From: a virus
Virus record (IMG/VR): IMGVR_UViG_3300021197_000485
Location: 1 to 64,000 of that record
Direction: 5' to 3' (one strand)
DNA length: 64,000 nucleotides
In this document: positions 8,101 to 15,773 of the stretch, one piece after another
Layout: every line of letters starts with the position of its first letter
How positions within the stretch are numbered: position 1 is the stretch's first letter
The notes under the pieces: model-generated
Databases searched by the model: none
What the model was told of the DNA's origin: nothing
What the model saw: the letters and a program-made list of their open reading frames with translations, nothing else
Program-made: the position numbers and the translations under genes

Positions 8101-8296
8101 GAGTGAGGGAGATCTTGAACTAGGTATTAAAACCATGTTAAGGTTAGCAGTATTAGACGGTAAGAAAACCGTAATGCTTTGTTTCCCTAGTCAAGGGCTA
8201 TGTCAAATCTTTTTCGAGAATGTACTCGAAACATTTGAGTTGTTAGATATAAAAGATCCCGTAAACATTGATGCTATTCTGGTCATGCCAGAATGA
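8078..8296 (+). CDS. Small protein, paralog of gene at 7770 (72 aa)
   Basis: Three consecutive ATG codons (8078, 8081, 8084) could start it; aligning with the paralog favours 8078-8081. No clear ribosome site is seen, so translation is probably coupled to the tiny gene it overlaps. It contains EGDLELGIKTMLRLAV and LCFPSQGLCQIFF. Function unknown. Confidence 0.6.
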   Translation: MMMKISIESEGDLELGIKTMLRLAVLDGKKTVMLCFPSQGLCQIFFENVLETFELLDIKDPVNIDAILVMPE

Positions 8297-8306
8297 GGAG
8301 TTAATT

Positions 8307-8969
8307 ATGAGTAGAGTATTAGTTATAGGTGACCTACACCTACCAGCAGAACGTGAGGATTACCTCGAGTTTTGTAAACATCTAAAGAAAAAGTACAAGA
8401 CAACTGAAACAGTTTTTATTGGTGATGTATTAGATCATCATGCTATTTCTTTTCACCAGAAGAATCCTGATGCTGACTCCGCAGTTGCAGAGTATCACAG
8501 GTCAATGGTGAACATGAAGGCTTGGAAGAAGTCGTTCCCTAATGCTAAGGTATGCATTGGTAATCATGACGAAAGAATCCAAAGACTGTCAGGCTCCGCT
8601 GGTATTCCAGCAATGTACTTAAAGGATTACTCAGAAATATTTGACACACCTAATTGGGAGTGGGGATATGAGTGGGTAATAGATAACGTTACGTACACCC
8701 ATGGTACTGGTACTTCTTCAGGAAATACTCCGGCATTCAATGCCGCCAAGGTTAGAGCACAGAGCACTGTCAGTGGACACGTTCACTCCGTAGCTTCAAT
8801 CAATTGGATGCGTGGTCCTAATGGGCAAAAGATTTTTGGTTTTAATGTTCCCTGTGGGGTTGACATGCACCACAAATTAATGTATTATAGTAAGAACTTT
8901 CTAAAGAAGCCAGTCAACGGGGCTGGCGTAGTAATTGATGGACATCCTTACATGGAGATTATGGACTAA
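8307..8969 (+). CDS. Calcineurin-like metallophosphoesterase (220 aa)
   Basis: ATG 8307 follows GAGGAGTTAATT. The five metallophosphoesterase blocks are visible in order: GDLHLP (D9, H11), IGDVLDHH, GNHDERI, a later THGTG, and SGHVHS. These residues bind the two-metal centre. Phage members of this family are often placed in replication modules and may act as nucleases or phosphatases; the substrate cannot be told from sequence. Its TAA stop overlaps the next ATG by one base. Confidence 0.88.
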   Translation: MSRVLVIGDLHLPAEREDYLEFCKHLKKKYKTTETVFIGDVLDHHAISFHQKNPDADSAVAEYHRSMVNMKAWKKSFPNAKVCIGNHDERIQRLSGSAGIPAMYLKDYSEIFDTPNWEWGYEWVIDNVTYTHGTGTSSGNTPAFNAAKVRAQSTVSGHVHSVASINWMRGPNGQKIFGFNVPCGVDMHHKLMYYSKNFLKKPVNGAGVVIDGHPYMEIMD

Positions 8970-9160
8970 TGGATGAACAGAACACACAAGTAGCAGCGGA
9001 CCCGGATAGTATTTGGATTCCGCTCGAAGAAGTAGAGAAGTTTGTGGCACACATTCGTAATATGCTTGCCATGACAATTGATAGTATTGACAGCTCAATG
9101 GAAGCTGTAAAGAATCATGTTAACACAGAAGGAGATAATAATGATGACAACGAAGATTAA
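8969..9160 (+). CDS. Small acidic protein before ssDNA-binding gene (63 aa)
   Basis: ATG 8969 overlaps the preceding TAA and follows GGAGATTATG. A predicted helix (residues about 18-50) with Met-rich faces is followed by a tail of Asp, Glu and Asn (ends EGDNNDDNED). No family recognised. Overlaps the ssDNA-binding gene by 20 nt. Confidence 0.55.
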   Translation: MDEQNTQVAADPDSIWIPLEEVEKFVAHIRNMLAMTIDSIDSSMEAVKNHVNTEGDNNDDNED

Positions 9161-9665
9161 CCCTTTCACCACTGACACCCTTGAGGTTAAGTGGGCTCAC
9201 CTCCACGCACCGGATGACAAGTTCGGAGCAGACTCAGCTAACCACAACATCACTGTTGTTGTTGACGAAGAGCTTCAGAAGAAGCTGGATCAACTGGTGC
9301 AAGAAAATGGCGCCACCAAAATCAACGGCCTTCGTACCGATGATGATGGCTTGGTTACCCTTAAGGCAAAGTCAAAGACTTTTGTCAAGAAGGATGTTCG
9401 TGTATTCCCTTGTCGGGATGCTGGTGCTAGTCGCACTGAAGCAGTTCCGTTTGGTGGAGATGCAGTTCGCCTTCGCCTTGCCCCTGCGTTGCTTACGCGG
9501 GATGGCTCAATGAGCCTGTACTTGAATGGCGTTCAGATCATTACGAAGAACGCCTTCGAGGATAGCGGCTTCGAAGCCACCGATGGTTTCGATGGTTCTA
9601 ACTTCATCCCTCCAACGGAGAAGAATGAAGAATCCGACGAAACCGTAGATGATATGCCATTCTGA
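9141..9665 (+). CDS. Phage single-stranded DNA-binding protein (174 aa)
   Basis: ATG 9141 follows GAAGGAGATAATA. The N-terminal part suggests an OB-fold (TDTLEVKWAHLHAPDDKFG..., later MSLYLNGVQII), and the C-terminus is an acidic tail ending DDMPF, the classic protein-interaction tip of ssDNA-binding proteins (compare DDIPF). It should coat ssDNA during replication and contact the polymerase and helicase, as T7 gp2.5 does. It lies directly upstream of a RusA-like resolvase, whose start overlaps its stop. Confidence 0.85.
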   Translation: MMTTKINPFTTDTLEVKWAHLHAPDDKFGADSANHNITVVVDEELQKKLDQLVQENGATKINGLRTDDDGLVTLKAKSKTFVKKDVRVFPCRDAGASRTEAVPFGGDAVRLRLAPALLTRDGSMSLYLNGVQIITKNAFEDSGFEATDGFDGSNFIPPTEKNEESDETVDDMPF

Positions 9666-10048
9666 TGCCAGAGTGGCTATTCCCTCTTAGTCCTGTAGCA
9701 GCAAGTAGGCCCCGTGTTTCACGGCACGGGGCTTACTTTGCTGGCCCTTATAAATACTTCAGGGCTGAGTGTACCGAAGTTATTCCTCTAATTCTTGGGG
9801 ATTCCTTTGAGCCATATGATGAACCTTTAAAGGTTGATGTTGAAATTTATGTTAAGCAACCCAAGAAAACTAAATTACTCGTACCAAAAGCAGACATTGA
9901 TAACTATCTTAAGGCTATCTTCGATGTGCTTAATGGTAAACTGTGGAGAGATGACACCTTAATTCATGAGGTCTATGCTGTTAAAAGCTGGGATCGCAAG
10001 GGTGGACATGGTTACTTTACTGTTGGAGTAGATCCGTTAGGCCAGTAG
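9665..10048 (+). CDS. RusA-like Holliday junction resolvase (127 aa)
   Basis: ATG 9665 overlaps the stop of the ssDNA-binding gene. The RusA signature is seen: a PVAASRPRV start region, then PKADIDNYLKAIFDVLNG with the catalytic Asp pair, and WRDDTLI further on. Length fits the RusA family (about 120 aa). It should resolve branched DNA during recombination or before packaging, replacing the T7 gp3 role. Its last 10 bases form the 5' end of a tRNA gene. Confidence 0.88.
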   Translation: MPEWLFPLSPVAASRPRVSRHGAYFAGPYKYFRAECTEVIPLILGDSFEPYDEPLKVDVEIYVKQPKKTKLLVPKADIDNYLKAIFDVLNGKLWRDDTLIHEVYAVKSWDRKGGHGYFTVGVDPLGQ

Positions 10049-10111
10049 CTCAGCGGTCAGAGCATGCGGCTCATAATCGCTTGGTCCCCGGTTCGAATCC
10101 GGGCTGGCCTA
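10039..10111 (+). tRNA. tRNA-Ile2 (anticodon CAU), AUA-decoding candidate
   Basis: Full cloverleaf: acceptor AGGCCAG/CTGGCCT, D-arm GCTC/GAGC, anticodon CAT (10072-10074), T-arm CCCGG/CCGGG, discriminator A, no encoded CCA. The anticodon-to-variable stretch CTCATAATCGCTTGGTC is the one I recall from E. coli ileX (minor tRNA-Ile with lysidine-modified CAU), not from elongator tRNA-Met. It therefore most likely reads AUA. Its 5' strand overlaps the end of the RusA gene. Confidence 0.85.
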
Positions 10112-10112
10112 C

Positions 10113-10174
10113 TATAAGAGTATGCGAACTGCTGCGACGGCGAAAGCCTTAGTGCTGGGGGACATGCTCTTATA
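10113..10174 (+). ncRNA. Structured spacer RNA between tRNAs
   Basis: TATAAGAGTATG (10113-10124) pairs with CATGCTCTTATA (10163-10174), 12 bp with one G-T. Inside is GGC-GAAA-GCC (10139-10148), a GNRA tetraloop hairpin. There is no T-arm or anticodon arm, so it is not a tRNA. It may be a stable small RNA like T4 RNAs C and D, or only a processing structure; its last base is the first base of tRNA-Arg. Confidence 0.5.
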
Positions 10175-10246
10175 CTCCGGTAGCTCAGGGGACAGAGCAA
10201 CGGCCTTCTAAGCCGTGGGTCGTAGGTTCGAATCCTACTCGGAGTG
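10174..10246 (+). tRNA. tRNA-Arg (anticodon UCU)
   Basis: Cloverleaf: acceptor ACTCCGG/TCGGAGT, D-arm GCTC/GAGC, anticodon stem ACGGC/GCCGT with loop CTTCTAA (anticodon TCT at 10207-10209), T-arm GTAGG/CCTAC, discriminator G, no CCA. It reads AGA, a codon used heavily in the phage structural genes. Confidence 0.95.
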
Positions 10247-10250
10247 CTTT

Positions 10251-10334
10251 GCCCTTGTGGCGGAACTGGCAGACGCGACAGACTTAAAATCTGTTTCCCG
10301 TTAGGGAGTATGGGTTCGAGTCCCATCGAGGGTA
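10251..10334 (+). tRNA. tRNA-Leu (anticodon UAA)
   Basis: Class II tRNA with a long variable arm. Acceptor GCCCTTG/CGAGGGT, anticodon stem ACAGA/TCTGT with loop CTTAAAA (anticodon TAA at 10285-10287), T-arm ATGGG/CCCAT, discriminator A. It reads UUA, abundant in this AT-leaning genome. Confidence 0.95.
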
Positions 10335-10352
10335 TTAAAGAAAGGAATTTAA

Positions 10353-10742
10353 ATGATTAAGTACTTGACAATCTTAGTGACTTCCCTTATACTATACGGA
10401 TGTTCAACAACCAAGATGATAAACCCAACGACTGGCACATTGGAGGCAATGGCAACCGCTACTACAAGCGGCACTTGCTCCCCAATGCTCAGCTGGTTAG
10501 GTGGAGTATGCATCCTTGCAGGGATGGCACTTCTAGTTATATCGCGTGGCACGATGGGTTGGAGGCCACTTATTGGCGGAAGCGTTTTTCTGCTGATTAA
10601 CTATGCAATTTCTTTATATGCTAGTTGGTTTTTTATACCAGTCGCTATATGTACCGGGGCATTGAGCCTCGCTTGGGCTGGTAAAGTTATTTGGAAAATT
10701 GTCAACGATGACAAAATTAAACTTAAGGAGCTTAAGTTATGA
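10353..10742 (+). CDS. Membrane lipoprotein with several TM segments (129 aa)
   Basis: ATG 10353 follows AAGGAATTTAA. The N-terminus is a short lipoprotein signal with a lipobox (LILYGC, lipidated C17). Two to three further hydrophobic segments follow (about residues 45-65, 72-92, 93-113), then a basic tail. A lipoprotein with several membrane spans is unusual. It may take part in lysis (holin- or spanin-like) or superinfection exclusion; neither is shown. It is coupled by an ATGA overlap to another small membrane protein. Confidence 0.7.
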   Translation: MIKYLTILVTSLILYGCSTTKMINPTTGTLEAMATATTSGTCSPMLSWLGGVCILAGMALLVISRGTMGWRPLIGGSVFLLINYAISLYASWFFIPVAICTGALSLAWAGKVIWKIVNDDKIKLKELKL

Positions 10743-10882
10743 TGGAATGGATTAACTCTGCGCTTGGTACTACGTTCTACAGTATTGTAGTATTTGTTGC
10801 TGGCGCTATGATTGGAGCACCTCTCTGGTGCTGGATGAAAAGCAAGTGTCCCTTTATGTCTAAGTGTGAGAAGTGTCACTAA
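10739..10882 (+). CDS. Cys-rich single-span membrane protein (47 aa)
   Basis: ATG 10739 is in an ATGA overlap with the lipoprotein gene, with TTAAGGAG upstream. It has one membrane span (about residues 13-31) and a short C-terminal tail containing five cysteines, including CEKC. The tail could bind a metal or form disulfides. With its neighbour it makes a two-gene membrane unit of unknown function. Confidence 0.6.
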   Translation: MMEWINSALGTTFYSIVVFVAGAMIGAPLWCWMKSKCPFMSKCEKCH

Positions 10883-10891
10883 GGAGTTTTA

Positions 10892-12613
10892 ATGTCTAAT
10901 GTAATTGAACGAGAACAGTGTCCTGTCTGCGCTAGCCGTGGGCAGGACACTTCTCGTGACAACTTGGCTGTATATGACGATGGTCATAAGTATTGCTATT
11001 CTTGTAATCACTATGTAAATGGAAACATGAAAAGAATGATTGATAATAAACCACAAACAACCAGTAATGGTTTACGTTTTCTCTCTGGTAGTATTACTGC
11101 CTTAGGTGAACGTAGAATTAATGAGAAGACCGCTAGGTTCTATGACTACCAAGTCCTCTCATCTAATGGAAAGAGAGTAGAGATTGCTTCTTTCTTTTCC
11201 GAAGGACGGATCATTGCCCAGAAACTGCGTGGACCTAATAAGGTTTTCCAGTGGAGGGGTGAGACATCTAATAGCCCATTGTGGGGACAGCACCTTTGGA
11301 AGAGTAAGAAAGGTAAGCGTCTTGTTATTACTGAGGGTGAGATTGACTGCATGAGTGTGAGTCAGCTCTTGGATAATAAGTGGCCTGTAGTTAGCCTGCC
11401 TAACGGTGCGGCTGGGGCTGAGCGTGCTATCCGTGACAACCTTGAGTTTGTCAGTAGCTACGAAGAAGTTGTCTTGATGTTTGATCAGGATGATGCGGGC
11501 AAAGATGCGGCTAAGAAAGTTGCAGAGCTCCTGCCTCCCGGTAAGTGTAAGATTGCTAGCCTCCCTTACAAAGATGCGAATGAGTGTCTTGTAAAGAATG
11601 CAGGTAAGGCTGTTGTGCAGGCCATGTGGGAAGCACAGCAGTATTCTCCCGATGAGATCTTGCATGTATCTAAGGTTGCTAACACTGAATCAATGGATAA
11701 TGTGAGAGTATACCCCTTCCCGTTTGATAACCTGTCTGAGTTTCTTCTTGGTCAGCGTAGTGGGGAGATTACACTATGGGCCTCAGGTACAGGCAGTGGT
11801 AAGTCTACCATACTTCGTGAGATCATCCACCACCACCTTGAAGAAGGTCGTAGTGTTGGTGCTATCATGCTTGAAGAATCACCGCAGGAAACTGTAGATG
11901 ATATTGTATCTTTGATCTTGAACAAACCAGTACGTGCTATTAGAGCTAAGAAGATTATGAATGATCTTCGTGTTAAGCTTGGTAAGGATCCAATTAGTAT
12001 TGATGTAATTGATGATCTAACTGATGAGGAGTATGCCCATGCAAGGCAACATCTTGAGAACTCATCACTGTATGTATACGATCACCTTGGTAACAATGCT
12101 TTGCAAAACCTTTGTGCTCGTATTGAATTCATGGCTGTATCATTGCAGGTAGATGTGATTGTTATTGATCACATTACTGCGGCAGCTGCTGGTCTTCTGA
12201 CTAGTGAGAATGATTTCGATGGTGGTTCTTCTGAACGACTCCTGATTGATAACATCATGAAGGAACTAAGAGCCCTTGTCTCTCGTACTGGTGTACGGAT
12301 TGATGTTGTGTCGCAGCTCAAGAAAACCAACAAGGCATACGAAGAGGGTGATCGTATTACCCTACAAGATCTGCGTGGCTCTGGTTCTCTAGCCAGTGTA
12401 CCAAACACTGTCATTGCTCTTGAGCGTGATAGGCAAAACCCTGACTCAAGAGTTTCTAATACTACTATTGTTCGTGTTCTAAAGAATAGACTAACGGGTA
12501 AATCTGGTATTGCTACCTGCTTGTTCTTTGATCATGGTACAGGTAGAATGAAGGAGCTTGACTTTGCAATGGATGATGAAGGTCGAATTGTAAACGATTG
12601 GGGTGAAGCGTGA
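10892..12613 (+). CDS. T7 gp4-like primase-helicase (573 aa)
   Basis: ATG 10892 follows AAGGAGTTTT. Domains in order: a zinc-binding motif (C10, C13, C35, C38), a TOPRIM primase domain (VITEGEID, then MFDQDDAGKDAA), and a RecA-like hexameric helicase with Walker A ASGTGSGKST (K304), Walker B VDVIVIDHI and a RLTG motif near the end. Length matches T7 gp4 (566 aa). It unwinds DNA at the fork and makes primers for the phage polymerase encoded two genes downstream. Confidence 0.96.
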   Translation: MSNVIEREQCPVCASRGQDTSRDNLAVYDDGHKYCYSCNHYVNGNMKRMIDNKPQTTSNGLRFLSGSITALGERRINEKTARFYDYQVLSSNGKRVEIASFFSEGRIIAQKLRGPNKVFQWRGETSNSPLWGQHLWKSKKGKRLVITEGEIDCMSVSQLLDNKWPVVSLPNGAAGAERAIRDNLEFVSSYEEVVLMFDQDDAGKDAAKKVAELLPPGKCKIASLPYKDANECLVKNAGKAVVQAMWEAQQYSPDEILHVSKVANTESMDNVRVYPFPFDNLSEFLLGQRSGEITLWASGTGSGKSTILREIIHHHLEEGRSVGAIMLEESPQETVDDIVSLILNKPVRAIRAKKIMNDLRVKLGKDPISIDVIDDLTDEEYAHARQHLENSSLYVYDHLGNNALQNLCARIEFMAVSLQVDVIVIDHITAAAAGLLTSENDFDGGSSERLLIDNIMKELRALVSRTGVRIDVVSQLKKTNKAYEEGDRITLQDLRGSGSLASVPNTVIALERDRQNPDSRVSNTTIVRVLKNRLTGKSGIATCLFFDHGTGRMKELDFAMDDEGRIVNDWGEA

Positions 12614-13257
12614 TAGTAGTAACCGGTGCAGGTAGGTGTGGGTCTAGTCTTATGATGCAGACCCTACACCTGCTTGGGGTTCCTATGATTGGGGATCCGG
12701 AAAAGGATCAAGGTCGTAATACTTTAATGAGCGAAGATTCTAGTGGAGAACTACGCAAACAAATTATTAACATGAACCCTAAGGGTTACTGGGAACTTGC
12801 TATCAAAGACATCTATAATATGATAGACTTTGGTTGGCCCGACCATGAGGGTAAGGCTATTAAAATAATGGGCGCTGCTTTCACAGAACTTAACACACCT
12901 GATATTGAAAAAGTTATTTATTGTAAGAGAAGAGATAGAGATGTGCAAGCAAGGGGGTTACATAAACTTTCACAGGTTGACTTACAAATTAAAGAGGAGA
13001 CTAACTCTTCTAATGTGTATGTCAATTGGTTTAAGGGAAAGACAGTTGATGATGTTTACTCAAGACAAGAGTTGACATTGAAGCATATTGATTATATAAT
13101 TAAACACGATAAGATCCCGACCCTTAATGTTGTGTTTGAAGATATTGTAACCAATCCCACGGTGGAGATTGAAAGAGTAGTCCAGTTTCTAAACTTAGAT
13201 GTGGATATTTCTAAGGCTGTAAATAATGTGGATGTACGAAATGAGATTAGCGTTTGA
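12610..13257 (+). CDS. Sulfotransferase-like P-loop protein (215 aa)
   Basis: GTG 12610 overlaps the helicase stop. The N-terminus VVTGAGRCGSSLMMQTLHLL fits the 5'-phosphosulfate-binding loop of sulfotransferases, and a later RRDRDVQARGLHKL with a C-terminal VVFEDIVTNP also matches the family's layout (the latter resembles the usual V-YEDL-xxP element). The acceptor substrate is unknown. It sits between the helicase and DNA polymerase genes. It could alternatively be a kinase-like P-loop protein. Confidence 0.7.
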   Translation: MIVVTGAGRCGSSLMMQTLHLLGVPMIGDPEKDQGRNTLMSEDSSGELRKQIINMNPKGYWELAIKDIYNMIDFGWPDHEGKAIKIMGAAFTELNTPDIEKVIYCKRRDRDVQARGLHKLSQVDLQIKEETNSSNVYVNWFKGKTVDDVYSRQELTLKHIDYIIKHDKIPTLNVVFEDIVTNPTVEIERVVQFLNLDVDISKAVNNVDVRNEISV

Positions 13258-14938
13258 CATTGAATCAGATGGGTTAAACGAAATTATTATTGACAAGAAG
13301 GGTAATGCTGTGCCAGAAGGTACGCAGGTATGGTGTCTTGTAGCACAAGATATCGATACTGAAAACAGATGGACATTCAGAGGTAACGACATTGACTGTG
13401 GTGTAGAGTTACTTCGGAATGCTGAGTTAATTATTGGACATAACATCATCATGTTTGACATTCCTTTCTTAGAAAGACTATACGGTCCAATCAAAACAAA
13501 GGCTATTGATACTCTTATTGTATCTAAGCTTATGTATCCAGACAGACAAGACCATCCCCTTGGTGGTAACTCACTAGAATGCTGGGGGAAACACTTGGGT
13601 CGAGAGAAGATTGACTTCTCCGATGGCTGGGATCAATTCACAGAAGACATGATGACGTATTGTATCAGAGATGTTGAGGTTACAGTTGATATATTTAAAG
13701 CTCAAGAAAAGTTTATGAGTGAGTTCCCTAGGTCTGTACAGCTTGAGCATATGGTATCTCAAATTATTGCACGTCAAATTTCTAATGGTATTGGGTTTGA
13801 TATTAATGCTGCTGATAAACTAGAACAAGATTTGTTTATGGAGAAGGTTGTAATTGAAGATGAAATGTCTCAAATATTTCCCCCTATTGTGGAAGAAAGA
13901 TGGTCTGAGAAAACTGGAAAGCAACTTAAGGATAAGGTTACACACTTTAATCCTTCTTCACGGCAACAGATTGCCGACAGGCTTACAAAGAAGTATGGAT
14001 GGAATCCTCCTAAGACAGAAAAGGGAAACCCTAAGGTTGATGCTGCGGTACTTAAGAAACTTCCGTATACAGAAGCTAAGTCTTTGGTTAGATACTTTGA
14101 TATACAGAAACTTTTGGGTATGGTTTCTGATTGGATTAACCGTGCTCGTAATTCTAGGGACGGCAGAATACATGGTTCAGTTAACCCACAAGGTACTGTA
14201 ACTGGACGCATGACTGCATCCCAACCAAACCTACAGCAAGTGAGTAGTGACTCTAGATCTCGTGAGTTGTTCGTCCCTCGTGAGGGCTGGGTACAAGTGG
14301 GGATTGATGCGTCTGGTTTAGAGGCAAGGCTTCTAGCTAACCGTATGGCTCCGTGGGATAATGGTGAGTACGGAAGAGCTGTAGTCGATGGAGATATTCA
14401 TTCAACTAACATGCAAGCTACTGGTATTAAAGAAAGGGCTGTCGTTAAGACATTCTTTTATGGATTTATCTACGGTGCTGGAGATGCTAAGGTTGGTAAG
14501 ATCATTGGCAAGAACGCACGGGCAGGTAAAGAATTAAAGGAAAAGTTCTTGACTAGTATGCCTGCACTAAAAGAATTAATTGAGAATGTTAAGTTTCAAG
14601 TAGCAAAGAAGGGAACTATTACCTTGCTTGACAAGCGTGAGGTTCCTTGCCGTGCTGCTCACAAGGCACTGAATGTCCAACTACAGGGCGATGGTGCTAT
14701 CTTAATGAAGTTAGCCCAGTGTTTGTTTAGTGCAGAGTTAAATAAGAAGTTTAGGAATAAGTTTGCTTTCATGGCAACAGTCCATGATGAATGGCAAATC
14801 GAATGCGATCCTTCTATTGCCAAAGAAGTTGGTGAAATAGGTAAGGCTTGTATAACTGATGCGGGTAGTAGACTAGGTTGTCTTGTACCCATGGACGGGG
14901 ATTATCGAATAGGAAGGAATTGGTCAGAATGCCATTAG
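13241..14938 (+). CDS. Family A (T7-like) DNA polymerase with 3'-5' exonuclease (565 aa)
   Basis: I choose ATG 13241 (MRLAFDIESDG); earlier in-frame starts only extend into the previous gene. Exonuclease motifs: FDIESD (D6, E8), GHNIIMFDIPFL, and YCIRDVEVTVD. Polymerase motifs: A, GIDASGLEAR (D356); B, KTFFYGFIYG (K403, Y407); C, VHDEWQ (D516). At 565 aa it is shorter than T7 gp5 (704 aa), like other compact podovirus enzymes. It replicates the phage genome; whether it uses host thioredoxin cannot be decided from sequence. Confidence 0.96.
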   Translation: MRLAFDIESDGLNEIIIDKKGNAVPEGTQVWCLVAQDIDTENRWTFRGNDIDCGVELLRNAELIIGHNIIMFDIPFLERLYGPIKTKAIDTLIVSKLMYPDRQDHPLGGNSLECWGKHLGREKIDFSDGWDQFTEDMMTYCIRDVEVTVDIFKAQEKFMSEFPRSVQLEHMVSQIIARQISNGIGFDINAADKLEQDLFMEKVVIEDEMSQIFPPIVEERWSEKTGKQLKDKVTHFNPSSRQQIADRLTKKYGWNPPKTEKGNPKVDAAVLKKLPYTEAKSLVRYFDIQKLLGMVSDWINRARNSRDGRIHGSVNPQGTVTGRMTASQPNLQQVSSDSRSRELFVPREGWVQVGIDASGLEARLLANRMAPWDNGEYGRAVVDGDIHSTNMQATGIKERAVVKTFFYGFIYGAGDAKVGKIIGKNARAGKELKEKFLTSMPALKELIENVKFQVAKKGTITLLDKREVPCRAAHKALNVQLQGDGAILMKLAQCLFSAELNKKFRNKFAFMATVHDEWQIECDPSIAKEVGEIGKACITDAGSRLGCLVPMDGDYRIGRNWSECH

Positions 14939-15267
14939 ATACAGTTACAACATTACGGATCTATATTGCAGGTCCCATGCGGGGATACGAGAATAACAAC
15001 CACGAAGCCTTTGATCTTGCGGAAAAGTTCTTAGCAAGTAAGAGGGTTTGGAATCCCGTCAACCCAGCACGGGTAGATAGGGAAGCTGGAGTGGACCCTA
15101 CTGATAACATGACTAAGCTTGAACTAAAGGATGCATTAAAGAGAGATGTAGACCTTGTCTTTGAGTGTGAGTGTATGTACATGTTACGAGGATGGGAAAA
15201 AAGTGAGGGCGCTAGAATGGAACACGCTCTTGCTGTTGCTTTGGGATTAGGTATTCAATATCAATGA
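14929..15267 (+). CDS. DUF4406 nucleoside 2-deoxyribosyltransferase-like protein (112 aa)
   Basis: ATG 14929 overlaps the polymerase stop and follows AGGAAGGAATTGGTCAGA. The pattern RIYIAGPMRG...NHEAFDLAEKFL...VWNPVNPA and, at the end, MLRGWEKSEGARMEHALA is that of DUF4406, related to nucleoside 2-deoxyribosyltransferases. A nucleotide-salvage or modification role is likely. It overlaps the next gene by 4 nt. Confidence 0.85.
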   Translation: MPLDTVTTLRIYIAGPMRGYENNNHEAFDLAEKFLASKRVWNPVNPARVDREAGVDPTDNMTKLELKDALKRDVDLVFECECMYMLRGWEKSEGARMEHALAVALGLGIQYQ

Positions 15268-15773
15268 GTACACGATGGGTGTCATTTAAGAAACCATCTC
15301 TTAGTTATGCTTTTCAAAAAGCTAATGTAAGTGTTGTCTTCTATGATAATAAATATTTTATTGGGAAAGTAATTAGCTTTTTTAACTGGACACGGCTTCA
15401 CCATTGTGGTATAATATTCACTATAGACGGTCAATCGGTCTTATTAATGTGTGAAAAGAATCGCAAATCAAGATTCGTTGATGCTGATATGTTTCATAAA
15501 AAATTCTACTATCCCACACACAAACTAGAACTAGGGGATGCAATGGTTTCTATTGGACAACTAACTAACTATCTAAAAATTCCTTATATAGGTGACTCAA
15601 GAAGTGTTGGTGTCTGGTATCTACTTACTAGACCCATCTTTAGATGTAAGTCTTTGCAACCTAAGACTTGCTCATTGTTAGTGTCTAATTTTCTAAGGTT
15701 GTGTGGCTTTGGTGTGCGAGATTGCGTTACGCCTAAACAATTATATAGAGAGGTACAAAAACTATGCAGTTAA
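15264..15773 (+). CDS. Possible permuted papain/NlpC-P60-like protein (169 aa)
   Basis: ATG 15264 overlaps the previous stop by 4 nt. It has H46-H47-C-G-I-I in a likely strand and, much later, TCSLLVSNFL with C136. A histidine before the cysteine, followed by helix-forming residues after the Cys, is the arrangement of the permuted papain-like (YiiX/YaeF) NlpC/P60 branch. If so, it would be a thiol hydrolase of peptidoglycan or amide bonds, and it might be the phage's endolysin or an accessory enzyme, since no classical endolysin is seen here. The match is by eye and weak. Confidence 0.45.
   Translation: MSTRWVSFKKPSLSYAFQKANVSVVFYDNKYFIGKVISFFNWTRLHHCGIIFTIDGQSVLLMCEKNRKSRFVDADMFHKKFYYPTHKLELGDAMVSIGQLTNYLKIPYIGDSRSVGVWYLLTRPIFRCKSLQPKTCSLLVSNFLRLCGFGVRDCVTPKQLYREVQKLCS

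Noticed and set aside
10057-10326. 89-aa minus-strand frame across the tRNA genes
   Set aside because: It is the reverse of three tRNAs; such IRTYDP/PSRIRTY-like translations are a well-known artefact of tRNA regions.
15410-15430. T7-promoter-like string TAATATTCACTATAGACGG
   Set aside because: It lacks three bases of the T7 consensus and lies inside a gene; no repeat of it was found at other expected promoter sites.
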